In this document: piece after piece, positions 51,265-62,273 of the stretch
Layout: each line of letters starts with the position of its first letter
Numbering within the stretch: position 1 is the stretch's first letter
Origin: Bradyrhizobium sp. Tv2a-2
Lineage (GTDB): Bacteria > Pseudomonadota > Alphaproteobacteria > Rhizobiales > Xanthobacteraceae
NCBI RefSeq assembly: GCF_000472425.1
Contig: NZ_AXAI01000006.1
Span: forward strand, 347,644-411,643
Direction of reading: 5' to 3'
Length of the DNA stretch: 64,000 nt
Translations under genes and position numbers: made by a program
The notes under the pieces: model-generated
The model's database searches: none
Seen by the model: only the letters and a program-made list of their open reading frames with translations
Told to the model about the DNA's origin: nothing

Positions 51265-52347
51265 TCACCGCAGCTTTCCCCGCGCTGCAACCGGGAGCAC
51301 GCCAATGATTTCATCGCCGCGCACCATCACGACCTCGTCCATCATGTTGACGACGACGCAGACATGGTTGGGTACGATGCGGACGACATCGCCGACATTG
51401 GGGCGAGTGTTGGTCCGCGACAGATCGAGAAAGCCGTGCTCTTCGGCAAAGCGGGCGATCTTGGCTTCCGGGTGCTCGAGGATCAGGCCAAAGCCGTCGA
51501 GACCACCGCCAGGATCGGAGGTCAGCGTCTTGGAACCGGCGTCGAGAATGCCGCGCTCGGGCGCGGCGCGGCTCACCACCGTTGAATAGATATTGAGTGC
51601 GCAATCGTCCCAGCCGGCGACGCCGGCGGCGACCTGCATTCGGTCGTTGTAGATATAGGTGCCGGGCCGATGTTCGGTGGCGCCCTTGAGCTTTCCGAGA
51701 TTGATCAGGTTCGGCGAGCCGCCGGTCGACACCATCGTGGCGTCGAGCCCGTGTTCGCGCACGCCCTTGAGCGCCTCGTCGAAGAATGTCTGCGCCTCGG
51801 CCCAGCCGGTCTCGGTCGGGTAAAGCATGAAGCCTGCGAAATTGAGGCCCTTGCTTGCTGCGATCTGGCGCGCCAGTGCGATCGCTTCCGCGGGCGTCTC
51901 GACGCCCGCGCGCTTGCGGCCGGTGTCGCATTCGACCACGACCGAGAGGGAGCGGCCCGAAATCTCGGCGGCCTTCGGGAGCCCAGCGATCACTACTGTG
52001 TTGTCGGCGGCCACCGTCATGTTCGCCTTGGCCTGCAGCGCGGCGAGGCGGGCCATCTTCTCGTCCCCGATCAGATTGTAGGTGATCAGGATGTCGTCGA
52101 TGCCGGCGTCCGCCATCACCTCGGCCTCGCCGAGCTTCTGGCATGTAATGCCCCTGGCGCCAGCGTCGATCTGCATCTTGGCGAGCATCGGGCTCTTGTG
52201 GGTTTTGATATGCGGCCGGTTGGCGACGCCGGCAACATCGCAGGCTGACTGTACCCGCGCGATGTTGCGTTCGACCTTGTCCATGTCGATGACGGCGCAG
52301 GGTGTGCCGTAGTCGCGGGCGATCTTGGCGGCGAGGGGCGTTGTCAT
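51265..52347 (-). CDS. PLP-dependent D-threonine aldolase/D-serine dehydratase-like (DSD1 family) enzyme
   Basis: The 360-residue protein has a fold-type III barrel like alanine racemase. PLP Lys is K48 in RPHIKTHKSP, phosphate-binding segments are VSTGGSPNL and YNDRMQ, and a C-terminal domain carries PNHVCVVVN. The His-x-Cys pair there matches the metal site I remember for zinc-dependent D-serine dehydratases, whereas some D-threonine aldolases have His-x-Asp. It would split D-3-hydroxy amino acids. ATG 52347 is the start. Which of the two reactions it performs is undecided. Confidence 0.88.
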   Translation of the reverse strand: MTTPLAAKIARDYGTPCAVIDMDKVERNIARVQSACDVAGVANRPHIKTHKSPMLAKMQIDAGARGITCQKLGEAEVMADAGIDDILITYNLIGDEKMARLAALQAKANMTVAADNTVVIAGLPKAAEISGRSLSVVVECDTGRKRAGVETPAEAIALARQIAASKGLNFAGFMLYPTETGWAEAQTFFDEALKGVREHGLDATMVSTGGSPNLINLGKLKGATEHRPGTYIYNDRMQVAAGVAGWDDCALNIYSTVVSRAAPERGILDAGSKTLTSDPGGGLDGFGLILEHPEAKIARFAEEHGFLDLSRTNTRPNVGDVVRIVPNHVCVVVNMMDEVVMVRGDEIIGVLPVAARGKLR

Positions 52348-52368
52348 GGGTCAAACCTGTCGGGTGGA

Positions 52369-54186
<1,818 letters not shown>

Positions 54187-54315
54187 TGGATTCCTTGACG
54201 TGAGGGGCGGGTGGTACCTCATCCCTGCATAAATGGCGAGCGAAAGCGGGGCCTTGCCAGCGGGGTTCCCTCGCGTACGATGATCGCGGGATTGAGCTCA
54301 AATCACGGAAGCGGC

Positions 54316-55116
54316 ATGACCAGCACTCTGCACACCTATCGCGTCTCGGCTTACAACACCGCCAAACAGTCTGAAAACAAGATGCACGACGACACGGTGG
54401 CCCGCCGCTTCGGCTTTTCCGGCGGGCTCGTGCCCGGTGTCGACGTGATGGCGTACATGATGCATCTGCCGGTCGAAAAATGGGGCCGCGTCTTCCTGGA
54501 GCGTGGGCTGATGGACGCGCGGTTCGTCAAGCCGGTCTATGACGGCGAGGATGTGGATTTGAGGGCGCGCGAGAGCGATGGCGTGCTTGAGCTCGAGGTC
54601 GAAAGCCGCGGCGAGATCTGTGCTACCGGCAGCGCGTCGCTGCCGGCGGTTGCGCCCGCGCTGAAGCTTGCCGATTACAAGGAGATCGCGCCGGTCGTGG
54701 CGCGCAAGCCGTTGGATGCATCATCCTACGAGCTCGACAAATGGCTGGGCACCACCCCGCGCGCCTGGGCGGGCGAGGCTGCCAGGGACTATCTCGCCGA
54801 CATCAGGGAGACTGATCCGATCTATTCGCGCGAGGGGCTCGGCCATCCCGGCCTTCTGCAGAAGGTGATGAACCGGCTGCTGGTCGACAACGCCATTCTG
54901 GGCCCGTGGATTCACGTCGGCAGCCGCATGCAGCTGCTGTCCGCGGGCAAGGCGGGCGACGAGATCACTGCGCGGGCAAAAGTCGTCGGCAATTACGAGA
55001 AGAAAGGCCACCGCTTCGTCGAGCTGGATGCGCTGGTGGTGGCCAACGGCACCACGCCGCTGGCGCATTGCTGGCACATCGCGATCTACCAGCCGCGCGA
55101 GCAGGCGGCGGCGTAG
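54316..55116 (+). CDS. Uncharacterised hotdog/MaoC-like protein
   Basis: The 266-residue protein has a double-hotdog look. MHDDTVARRFGFSGGLVPGVDVMAYM resembles the MaoC segment with gatekeeper His and Gly-rich turn, RFVKPVYDGEDVDLRARE is a typical second strand, and the C-terminal half contains GSRMQLLSAGKAGDEITARAKV and ELDALVVANGT. I know of no characterised member. It may bind or hydrate a CoA or related thioester. ATG 54316 follows CGGAAG. It is divergent from the ABC-F gene and convergent with the CoxL-type gene. Confidence 0.75.
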   Translation: MTSTLHTYRVSAYNTAKQSENKMHDDTVARRFGFSGGLVPGVDVMAYMMHLPVEKWGRVFLERGLMDARFVKPVYDGEDVDLRARESDGVLELEVESRGEICATGSASLPAVAPALKLADYKEIAPVVARKPLDASSYELDKWLGTTPRAWAGEAARDYLADIRETDPIYSREGLGHPGLLQKVMNRLLVDNAILGPWIHVGSRMQLLSAGKAGDEITARAKVVGNYEKKGHRFVELDALVVANGTTPLAHCWHIAIYQPREQAAA

Positions 55117-55157
55117 GGTCCTCTTGCCTCGCCTCCGAATCGGAGCGAGGCGAATAC

Positions 55158-57530
55158 TCACGCCACCTTGGCCTTGGCATCCTGGATCGCGCGCCACACC
55201 TTTTCCGACGTGAGCGGCATGTCGATGTGCTTGATGCCGTATTCCGACAGCGCATCGACCACCGCGTTGACGATGGTCGAGAGCGAGCCGGCGCAGCCGG
55301 CTTCGCCACAGCCCTTGGTGCCCAGCGGATTGGTCGTGGCGGGCACCGGGTGATCACCGACCGTCATCATCGGGATGTCTTCCGCGCGCGGCATGGCGTA
55401 GTCCATGAAGGAGCCGGTCACTGGCTGGCCGTTCTCGTCGTAGCGGACGTGCTCCATCAGCGCCTGTCCGATGCCCTGCGCCACGCCGCCATGGAGCTGG
55501 CCGGCCACGATCATCGGATTGACCACGGTGCCGAAATCATTAACGCCGGTATAGCGCACGATTTTCACCACGCCGGTATCGGGGTCGATCTCGACCTCAG
55601 CGACATGGCAGCCATTGGGGAAGGCCGACGGCACCGGACCGGTGGTGTGATCGACATCGAGCGAGTTGGGCACGCCTTCCGGCATCTTGTTGTCGCGCAG
55701 TTTCTTGGCGAGATCGATGATGTCGATGGAGCGGTCGGTGCCGGTGATGGTGAAGCGGCCGTCGCCGAACTCGATGTCGGCCTCGGAGGCTTCCAAGAGA
55801 TGCGCCGCGGCGCGCTTGCCCTTCTCGACCACGATGCGCGAGGCCTCTACGATCGCCATGCCGCTTGCGGTGATGGAGCGCGAGCCGCCGGTGCCGTTGC
55901 CGGTGTGGACGATGTCGCTGTCGCCCTGTTCGAGCCTGACGCTCTCGAAGGGAACGCCGAGCTGGGCGGAGAGCACCTGCGCGAACGGCGCGGCGTGGCC
56001 CTGGCCGTAGTCGAGCGTGCCGGTGATCAGCTTCACGCCGCCGTCGGCCTCGAACACGATCTTGCCGAGCTCGACGCTCGGCGGTGCCGTGACTTCGAGA
56101 TAGGAGCCGACCGCAATCCCGCGCAGCTTGCCGGCCTTGCGGCTTTCCTTCTTGCGCTTGGCGAAATTCTCATAGTCCGAGATCTCCAGCGCTTTCGCGA
56201 ACACGCCGTGGAAATCGCCGCTGTCATAGGTCACGCCCGATGAGGCCGGGAACGGCATTTGCGCCGGCTTGATGAAGTTGCGCTTGCGCATGGTCAGCCG
56301 GTTGATGCCCATCTCGTCGGCGGCGGCATCGATCATCCGCTCCATGTAATAATTGGCTTCGGGCCGGCCGGCGCCGCGATACGCGCCCATCAGCGTGGTG
56401 TTGGTGAGCACCGTCTTGATGTCGATCGCCATCAGCGGCGTGCGGTACACGCTCGAGAGGTTCTTGCCGGTGTTGAGCGAGAGCGGCCCGGGCGCGACGC
56501 CGGTGATATAGGCGCCGAGATTGCCGTAGCCGGACAGCTTCACGGCCAGGAAATGGCCCTCGGCATCGAGCGCGAGCTCGCCATGGATCCTCTGCGCGCG
56601 GCCATGGCTGTCGGACAGGAACGAGGTGGAACGCTCGTCCGTCCACTTCACGGGGCGGCCGAGCGCCTTGGTCGCGTGCAGGATGCAGATGTATTCGGGA
56701 TAGTTGATATTCTTCATCCCGAACGAGCCGCCGACATTGGCGGTCAGGAGATGCACCTTCTCCGGTTCGACCTTGAGCAGGTTCTTCAGCATGGTGCGAT
56801 TGCCGGCGACGCCCTGCGTCGGCACCTGCATGGTGTAGCGCCCGGTCTTCTTGTCAAAAGAGGCAAGCGCCGCTCGCGGCTCCATCGGCACCACGGCGAC
56901 GCGGGTGTTTTCCATGTCGAGCTTCACGACATGCGCGGCCTTGGCGAAGGCTGCCTCGACCTTTTCGGTGTCGCCATAATGGTAGTCGAGCGCGACATTG
57001 TTGGGAATATGGTCGTAGAGCTGTGGCGCGCCGGGCTGCGCCGCTTCTTCCGCATCAGTGACGGAGGGCAGGGGCTCGATATCGACCTCGACGGCTTCGG
57101 CCGCGTCGCGGGCCTGCGCCAAGCTCTGCGCGACCACAAAGGCAACGGGATCGCCGACATAGCGCACCTTGTCGGTCATCAGCGCGGTGCGGTTGGTCTG
57201 CAACAGCGGTGAGCCATCGCGGTTCTTGAGGGGCAAGCCACAGGCGAAGGGGGCGTAGCCGGCAGCAATGAGATCCGCACCCGTCCATACCCCGAGCACG
57301 CCCGGCATCGCCTTGGCGGCATCCGTACCGATGCTCTTGATGATGCCATGGGCATGGCTGGAGCGGACGATAAAGGCATAGGCCTGGTCGGGCAGATTGA
57401 AGTCGTCGGTATATTTGCCCTGGCCGCGGACCAGCGTGTCGTCCTCCTTGCGGCGGACCGGCTGGCCGACGCCGTATTTTTGCAGTGCGATAGCGTTTTC
57501 CAAGGCGGACGCGGGGGTATGATCTTGCAT
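55158..57530 (-). CDS. Xanthine dehydrogenase-family molybdopterin-binding large subunit (form II CoxL-like)
   Basis: The 790-residue protein has the aldehyde oxidase/xanthine dehydrogenase a/b hammerhead at the N-terminus ([18 protein letters not shown]) and Mo-cofactor domains with [10 protein letters not shown], the AYRGAGRPE loop of form II CoxL proteins, [16 protein letters not shown] and the catalytic Glu in [10 protein letters not shown]. True CO dehydrogenases (form I) have a CSFR loop, so CO oxidation is not expected. ATG 57530 is chosen. The FAD and 2Fe-2S subunits are not in the window. It hydroxylates or oxidises an unknown aldehyde or heterocycle. Confidence 0.92.
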   Translation of the reverse strand: MQDHTPASALENAIALQKYGVGQPVRRKEDDTLVRGQGKYTDDFNLPDQAYAFIVRSSHAHGIIKSIGTDAAKAMPGVLGVWTGADLIAAGYAPFACGLPLKNRDGSPLLQTNRTALMTDKVRYVGDPVAFVVAQSLAQARDAAEAVEVDIEPLPSVTDAEEAAQPGAPQLYDHIPNNVALDYHYGDTEKVEAAFAKAAHVVKLDMENTRVAVVPMEPRAALASFDKKTGRYTMQVPTQGVAGNRTMLKNLLKVEPEKVHLLTANVGGSFGMKNINYPEYICILHATKALGRPVKWTDERSTSFLSDSHGRAQRIHGELALDAEGHFLAVKLSGYGNLGAYITGVAPGPLSLNTGKNLSSVYRTPLMAIDIKTVLTNTTLMGAYRGAGRPEANYYMERMIDAAADEMGINRLTMRKRNFIKPAQMPFPASSGVTYDSGDFHGVFAKALEISDYENFAKRKKESRKAGKLRGIAVGSYLEVTAPPSVELGKIVFEADGGVKLITGTLDYGQGHAAPFAQVLSAQLGVPFESVRLEQGDSDIVHTGNGTGGSRSITASGMAIVEASRIVVEKGKRAAAHLLEASEADIEFGDGRFTITGTDRSIDIIDLAKKLRDNKMPEGVPNSLDVDHTTGPVPSAFPNGCHVAEVEIDPDTGVVKIVRYTGVNDFGTVVNPMIVAGQLHGGVAQGIGQALMEHVRYDENGQPVTGSFMDYAMPRAEDIPMMTVGDHPVPATTNPLGTKGCGEAGCAGSLSTIVNAVVDALSEYGIKHIDMPLTSEKVWRAIQDAKAKVA

Positions 57531-57718
57531 GGGAAAGCCTGAAATTGGCGCGATTTCCGCGCTTGTTCCCCCCAAATAACGCGCCCGCGCCGCTCCTACA
57601 ACGCCCGTTTGGGCATGGTCGTATTGGGCTGTTGCACAGCCCTTTGGCACTGCTAATGTTTCGCTCGAATGCGAAATTCCAGGTTGGTCTCAAGAAGGCC
57701 GGCGGAAAGACCTTTTGA

Positions 57719-58861
57719 ATGAACGATGACACGCAGCTTCGCGACGGCCTTGCGCTGAGCGGAGAGCTGCACAGTCCCGTCGCGGCCGCCGCGGCAGGAC
57801 CTGAGCAGACGGAAGTCCAGGAAAACCAGGTCCAAGGAACCCAAGTCCAGGGAACCCAAGTCCAGGAAAGCCTTGGCGCGGCCAACGGTGCGGCCAGTGG
57901 CGCCGCCGGGGTCTATGCCGCGCTGGACCTCGGGACCAATAACTGCCGCCTTCTGATCGCCTGTCCATCCGGCGACAGCTTCCGCGTGGTCGATTCCTTC
58001 TCGCGTATCATCCGCTTGGGCGAGGGGATTTCGGCGACCGGTAATATCAGCGACGCCGCGATCGAGCGCGCCATCGCGGCGCTGTCGATCTGCCGCGACA
58101 AGATCCAGTCCCGGAGGGCAAAGCGGCTGCGCCTGATCGCGACCGAGGCCTGTCGCGCCGCCGCCAATGCCGATGGCTTCCGCAACCGGGTCGCCGCCGA
58201 GACCGGTATCGAGCTCGAGGTGATCGACCGCGAGACCGAGGCGGCGCTCGCCGTGGTCGGCTGCTCGCCTTTGGTCGACCCAAAGGGCCGTGGCGCCATC
58301 CTGTTCGATATCGGTGGCGGCTCGACGGAACTGGTGCGGATCGAGCGTGATCGCGCAAACCCCGCGGCCGAGCCGCGCAGCAAGGCCTGGATGTCGATCC
58401 CGCTCGGCGTGGTGACACTGGCGGAGCGGTTCGGCGGCAAGGACGTCACGCGCGAGATCTATGCGCAAATGGTCGAGGCGGTGTCGCGGCATGTCGCGCC
58501 GTTTACGGCCCAGCACGGCAGCGACATCGGCGACATGCACCTGCTCGGCACCTCGGGCACGGTGACGACGCTCGCCGGTGTCCATCTCAACCTTGCGCGC
58601 TACGATCGCCGCCGTGTCGACAGCATCTGGATGGATGACGCCGAGATCACCGCGACCATCGAGCGCCTGCTTTGCATGAGCTACCAGGAGCGCGCCGGCA
58701 ATCACTGTATCAGCGTCGACCGCGCCGACCTCGTGCTCGCCGGCTGCGCCATCCTGGACGCCATTCGCCTGGCCTTCCCGCTGCCTCGCCTGCGCGTCGC
58801 CGACCGCGGCCTGCGCGAGGGCATGCTGGTCGAAATGATGCGCGAAGACGGCGCGCTGTGA
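57719..58861 (+). CDS. Ppx/GppA family phosphatase
   Basis: The 380-residue protein has the ASKHA nucleotide/polyphosphate fold: YAALDLGTNNCRLLIACPSG (about 62-81), DSFSRIIRLGEGI, ILFDIGGGSTELV (second phosphate loop) and LLGTSGTVTTLAGVHL. Family members hydrolyse polyphosphate or pppGpp. The first 55 residues are an unusual Ala/Gln-rich extension with QVQGT-type repeats. RlmE follows in the same direction, a pairing common in alphaproteobacteria, with a palindromic repeat in between. Confidence 0.92.
   Translation: MNDDTQLRDGLALSGELHSPVAAAAAGPEQTEVQENQVQGTQVQGTQVQESLGAANGAASGAAGVYAALDLGTNNCRLLIACPSGDSFRVVDSFSRIIRLGEGISATGNISDAAIERAIAALSICRDKIQSRRAKRLRLIATEACRAAANADGFRNRVAAETGIELEVIDRETEAALAVVGCSPLVDPKGRGAILFDIGGGSTELVRIERDRANPAAEPRSKAWMSIPLGVVTLAERFGGKDVTREIYAQMVEAVSRHVAPFTAQHGSDIGDMHLLGTSGTVTTLAGVHLNLARYDRRRVDSIWMDDAEITATIERLLCMSYQERAGNHCISVDRADLVLAGCAILDAIRLAFPLPRLRVADRGLREGMLVEMMREDGAL
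57811..57870 (+). repeat. Four tandem 15-bp coding repeats in the ppx gene
   Basis: Four imperfect units of the CCAAGTCCAGGGAAC type encode the EVQEN-QVQGT-QVQGT-QVQES stretch in the N-terminal extension. The 15-bp length keeps the frame. Confidence 0.85.
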
Positions 58862-58876
58862 TCCAAGCCTCCTTGA

Positions 58877-58973
58877 CGTCATTCCGGGGCAGCCCGTAGG
58901 GCTGAACCCGGAATCCAGAAGTTGTGGCGCGAGATTCCGGGTTCGACGCTGGCGCGTCGCCCCGGAATGACGA
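58877..58973. repeat. CATTCCGGGG-type intergenic palindromic repeat
   Basis: The left end CGTCATTCCGGGGC and the right end GCCCCGGAATGACG are inverted arms of a 97-bp element with an internal CCCGGAATCC/GAGATTCCGGG pair. It is related to 22472-22513. The rlmE reading frame stays open into it, but that extension is repeat sequence, not protein. Confidence 0.85.
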
Positions 58974-58984
58974 TAGAGAGGGGC

Positions 58985-59680
58985 ATGGCAAAAGATTCCT
59001 CCGGCCGGCTGCATGTCACGGTCAAGAGCAAGGGCAAGCGAAAGCTGTCCTCGAAACTGTGGCTGGAGCGGCAGCTCAACGACCCCTATGTCGCGCAGGC
59101 CAGGCGCGACGGCTTTCGCTCGCGCGCGGCCTACAAGCTGACCGAGATCGACGACAAATTTCACCTGCTTAAGTCAGGCATGACGGTGGTCGATCTCGGC
59201 GCCGCGCCCGGCGGCTGGAGCCAGGTCGCGGCAAAACGCGTCGGCGCGCCGGCCAGGGGCAAGGTGGTCGCGATCGATCTCCTGGAAATGGGAGAAATCC
59301 CCGGCGTCGATTTCGCACAGCTCGATTTTCTCGCCGACGATGCGCCGGAACGACTGATCGTCATGCTGGGCGGCCGCGCCGATCTCGTGATGTCTGATAT
59401 GGCCGCCAACACCACTGGCCATCGCAAGACCGATCAGCTGCGCATTGTCGGGCTCGTCGAAGCCGCTGCGTTGTTTGCGACCGAAGTGCTCAAGCCCGGC
59501 GGCGCGTTCCTCGCAAAGGTGTTCCAGAGCGGGGCCGACGCCGACCTGCTGGCACAGCTCAAGCGCGATTTCGCCAGCGTCAAGCACGTGAAGCCCGCCG
59601 CCAGCCGGCAGGATTCCTCGGAGCGCTATGTGCTGGCGACGGGGTTTCGGGGCGAGCCGCGAACGTTGCCGGAGGCGTGA
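58985..59680 (+). CDS. rlmE: 23S rRNA (uridine-2'-O-)-methyltransferase RlmE
   Basis: The 231-residue protein is the FtsJ/RrmJ methyltransferase that 2'-O-methylates a uridine of the ribosomal A-loop. Visible are [34 protein letters not shown] (catalytic Lys), the SAM loop [28 protein letters not shown] (catalytic Asp), FLAKVFQSG (catalytic Lys) and [11 protein letters not shown] (catalytic Glu), completing the K-D-K-E set. ATG 58985 after GAGAGGGGC is the start. The basic N-terminus (KSKGKRKLS) is normal. Confidence 0.96.
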   Translation: MAKDSSGRLHVTVKSKGKRKLSSKLWLERQLNDPYVAQARRDGFRSRAAYKLTEIDDKFHLLKSGMTVVDLGAAPGGWSQVAAKRVGAPARGKVVAIDLLEMGEIPGVDFAQLDFLADDAPERLIVMLGGRADLVMSDMAANTTGHRKTDQLRIVGLVEAAALFATEVLKPGGAFLAKVFQSGADADLLAQLKRDFASVKHVKPAASRQDSSERYVLATGFRGEPRTLPEA

Positions 59681-59750
59681 CTGCAGTCTGCCGTCTTGGC
59701 GTTCGCCAAGCGGACAGTCAGGTCTCAGTCAATGACAACGTCAATCGCGC

Positions 59751-59927
59751 TTATTTCGGACGTCGCTGGTGCCGCTCGAGGCGCAGTCTTTGTGCTCTCA
59801 GGCGTTGTGTTTCCTCGTCGAGCTCCGCGATTTCCTCCTCAAGTTGCGCCATCCTGGATTTCGGCGCATCCGTGTCGCGCAATTTGTCGAGCGCCTTCTC
59901 GACGGACAGTTTGGTCGTTTCAGCCAT
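59751..59927 (-). CDS. Small coiled-coil protein (58 residues)
   Basis: An open frame from ATG 59927 (GAGG six bases upstream) to TAA 59751 encodes AETTKLSVEKALDKLRDTDA, then a charged heptad-like stretch (RMAQLEEEIAELDEETQRLR) and a basic tail. It looks like a short soluble coiled coil. I recognise no named family. A FixK-type box lies about 107 bp upstream, which suggests low-oxygen control. Codon use matches the neighbours and the ribosome site is good, so the gene is probably real. Confidence 0.65.
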   Translation of the reverse strand: MAETTKLSVEKALDKLRDTDAPKSRMAQLEEEIAELDEETQRLRAQRLRLERHQRRPK

Positions 59928-60027
59928 GATAGCCTCACGCTGCGCTGAACTGGGAACAGCGGCTCAAAGAGCCGCCGCGAGGTGCCCCAACACAGCCAAC
60001 CTTAAGGACCGGCCAATTTTGTCGTGC

Positions 60028-60041
60028 TTGACCCATATCAA
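60028..60041. promoter_or_regulatory. FixK/FNR-type box TTGA-CCCATA-TCAA
   Basis: A perfect TTGA-N6-TCAA site with the flanking C and GG seen in many Bradyrhizobium anaerobic promoters lies between two minus-strand small genes. Its centre is about 107 bp upstream of the 58-residue coiled-coil gene and about 600 bp from the nearest plus-strand gene, so the small gene is the likely target. Confidence 0.55.
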
Positions 60042-60153
60042 GGCAACCGGAGATTTTGCAAAACGCGTCGCGCCACGGGCCGTTCCACCTGCGCGTTGCC
60101 GCGCAGTCGGTGCCTGGCGTGAATGATTTGTTTCCGAGAGAATTTAGGGCGCG

Positions 60154-60336
60154 TTAGCCTTCGAAATCCGCCTTGACCGGAGCGGGGCGCAATCCGTTCC
60201 TGACTGCGGACCAGACGCAAAGCGCACACACGCCAAAACCCGTGGCCGAGACGGGGCCGTGGCTGAAAAAACCAATGAAAAGGCTGAACGGCAGGATAAT
60301 CCTGACGGCATCCCGCAATGCGATATGATGGATCAT
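60154..60336 (-). CDS. Small membrane protein (60 residues)
   Basis: An open frame from ATG 60336 has a near-perfect GGAGGAACA ribosome site. The product has a hydrophobic segment at about 11-30 (VRIILPFSLFIGFFSHG) and a second (SATGFGVCALCVWSAVRNG), then a polar tail. No family is recognised. It lies upstream of the FixK-type box on the same strand as the 58-residue coiled-coil gene. The ribosome site is the main support. Confidence 0.55.
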   Translation of the reverse strand: MIHHIALRDAVRIILPFSLFIGFFSHGPVSATGFGVCALCVWSAVRNGLRPAPVKADFEG

Positions 60337-60637
60337 TGTTCCTCCGGCAAGGACAGCGCCTCGATAGTCAGGGCCGGATGAACGTATTCTGAACGCCATG
60401 CCCGCAAGTCACCGCACCGTATTTGGCCGGTATCCAGCCCATTTTGCCCGCTGCGGCGAGAATGCCTCCACACCATCTAGCATTTAGCGCACCGTGCCGG
60501 ACTGTGAAGTCCTGCTTCATGGCTCATCGACATTATCGCCGATAGTCCTGCGGCGGAAGTGTGCCTACGTCGTAACTTGCAAATCGGAAGTCATGCCGAT
60601 AGCGCAACTGAAACGAGACCTTTTGGAGCCGCTTGTC
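60337..60637. other. Divergent intergenic region before the methyltransferase gene
   Basis: About 300 bp separate the small membrane protein from the methyltransferase. The methyltransferase frame is open from 60494, but that extension lacks conserved features. No operator was recognised. Confidence 0.4.
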
Positions 60638-61468
60638 ATGAACGATACACTTGATGGCGTGCGCGACCATTATCGCGCGACCGGCCTGACCGAACGGCTG
60701 AAGACGGCGCTCGCCGTATTCGGGCCGGAGGATGAGCGGCTGACGCCGCAGCAGCTCGCGGCCCTCGACCATTTTCACACCAGGGGGCTCGCTGCGACCG
60801 AGGACCTTGCGAGGCTCGCCGGCATCACTGCCGACATGTCGGTGCTGGACGTCGGCTCCGGCGTCGGCGGTCCGGCGCGCCTTCTGGCCGCGATCTTCGG
60901 CTGCCGGGTGACCGGCGTCGATCTCAGCGAACCGTTCGTGGACGCCGCGCGCTATCTGACCGAACGCACCGGCCAGGGCGACAGGGTTAAGTTTCAGGCT
61001 GCGAGCGCGCTGGAGCTTCCCTTTGACGACGCCAGCTTCGACGCTGTGTTGCTGCAGCATGTGGCGATGAACATCGCCGACCGGGCGCGGCTTTATCGCG
61101 AGATCCGGCGAGTGTTGAAGCAGGGTGGCAGGTTCGCGACCTACGACGTCGTCTCGATCTCGGCCGAGCCGCATTATCCGGTGCCTTGGGCGCGGACGGC
61201 GGCGACGAGTTTTCTGTTGACTGCGGCGGCGACGCGCGAGGCGGTCGAACAGGCCGGCTTCCGCACGCTTCACGCGCAGGACGATTCCGAGACCGCGAAA
61301 GTCTGGTTTGCACGCGTGCGCGCGTCGGGGCCGCCGCCTTCCCCAAACCTCGGCGTGGTGATGGGGCCGGACTTCGCACAGCTTTCCGCCAATCTCGGAC
61401 GAAACATCATGGAGGGCCGGATCGGCATCCTGACCGCGGTATTCGAAGCCGCGCCCGCGAACGCGTGA
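60638..61468 (+). CDS. Class I SAM-dependent methyltransferase
   Basis: The 276-residue protein has the SAM motif I VLDVGSGVGGPARLLA at about 69-84, motif II acidic end GVDLSEPF, ASALELPFDDASFDAVLLQHV (motifs III-IV) and LKQGGRFATYDVV. This is the UbiE/sarcosine-methyltransferase-like small-molecule group. ATG 60638 with GGAG upstream is chosen because the homologous N-terminus DGVRDHYRATGLTER begins there; the frame is open 144 bp further upstream. The substrate is unknown. A membrane protein gene follows after 12 bp. Confidence 0.87.
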   Translation: MNDTLDGVRDHYRATGLTERLKTALAVFGPEDERLTPQQLAALDHFHTRGLAATEDLARLAGITADMSVLDVGSGVGGPARLLAAIFGCRVTGVDLSEPFVDAARYLTERTGQGDRVKFQAASALELPFDDASFDAVLLQHVAMNIADRARLYREIRRVLKQGGRFATYDVVSISAEPHYPVPWARTAATSFLLTAAATREAVEQAGFRTLHAQDDSETAKVWFARVRASGPPPSPNLGVVMGPDFAQLSANLGRNIMEGRIGILTAVFEAAPANA

Positions 61469-61480
61469 AGAGAGGGCATC

Positions 61481-62005
61481 ATGTCGCCGCTCACGCTCTT
61501 CCGCACACAACTCGTTCTCGGCTATGTCGCGTGGCTGCTTTGCTTCGGCGTCTACATCTGGCCGAGGCTCAGGTCCATGGACTCAATCGAGGCGCACCGC
61601 GCCATCGCAACGCTGCACAGTTTCCGCTTTTTCGGGCTCGTCTTCATTCTGCCGGGCGTGGTCAGCCCCGATCTGCCCGCCTCATTTGCGACCTTCGCCG
61701 CCTATTGGGACTTCGCAACCGGGCTGCTCGCCATGCTGGCGCTGCTCACCGTCAGGATACGTCCGGTGTTCTGGCTGTTGGTCATCGCCTTCAATCTCGT
61801 GGGCTTCGTCGACCTTATTGTCGACTATTACCACGCCATCCAGGCCGACCTTCCCGCGATGGCGGGCGAGTTCGGCGCGGCTTACGCGATTCCGATCATC
61901 TACGTGCCGCTGCTGATGATCACGCATGTCGCAGCCTTCTACCTGCTGCTGCGCCCTCAGTTCAAGGTAACGGCGTCGGGCGAGGGCAACAGCTTCGCAC
62001 GATAG
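61481..62005 (+). CDS. Hypothetical integral membrane protein
   Basis: The 174-residue protein has about five hydrophobic helices: LVLGYVAWLLCFGVYIWPRL, FRFFGLVFILPGVV, WDFATGLLAMLALLTV, PVFWLLVIAFNLVGFVDLIVDYY and IPIIYVPLLMITHVAAFYLLL. I do not recognise a characterised family. It starts 12 bp after the methyltransferase and is probably co-transcribed. No catalytic motif is evident. Confidence 0.75.
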   Translation: MSPLTLFRTQLVLGYVAWLLCFGVYIWPRLRSMDSIEAHRAIATLHSFRFFGLVFILPGVVSPDLPASFATFAAYWDFATGLLAMLALLTVRIRPVFWLLVIAFNLVGFVDLIVDYYHAIQADLPAMAGEFGAAYAIPIIYVPLLMITHVAAFYLLLRPQFKVTASGEGNSFAR

Positions 62006-62096
62006 TCGATTGAATCGTTCGATTTAGGACACGCAATCTGGAAGGAAAATAAATCGCGGGATCACCCGTTCGGGGTCTCACAATGGCGACATAAAT

Positions 62097-62118
62097 GCCG
62101 ACATGGACGCATGTCGGC
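62097..62118. terminator. Perfect 9-bp hairpin after the membrane-protein gene
   Basis: GCCGACATG and CATGTCGGC pair around GACG, 92 bp after the stop. No T-tract follows, so termination is only a possibility; an operator for the next gene is the alternative. The rest of 62006-62273 shows nothing clear. Confidence 0.4.
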
Positions 62119-62273
62119 CCTGGGGCCCAGTTCCGGACTCATGCACCGCAACAAATCGTTCTATTTGCCGTCTCGTCGCCGCGGCTGAACACGACGCCGA
62201 TTCCCGGGTGGCGAAGCCGAGCCAAGCCGTGCAGTATCGGCGCGATTTAAAGTCATCGCCCGGCGGACGTCAC

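Noticed and set aside
51102..51314. Minus-strand 70-codon frame between the DSD1-type and MFS genes
   Set aside because: It overlaps the promoter-like sequence, has no conserved features and ends in the MFS start.
55158..57530. Calling the CoxL-type gene a carbon monoxide dehydrogenase
   Set aside because: The active-site loop is AYRGAGR (form II), not the CSFR loop of true CO dehydrogenases, and no CoxM or CoxS gene is present.
57811..57870. Possible direct-repeat replication or regulatory element
   Set aside because: The units are 15 bp, in frame, and encode a Gln-rich peptide repeat in the Ppx extension.
58922..58984. N-terminal extension of rlmE (21 codons)
   Set aside because: It is encoded by the CATTCCGGGG repeat, while ATG 58985 has a good ribosome site and matches the family start.
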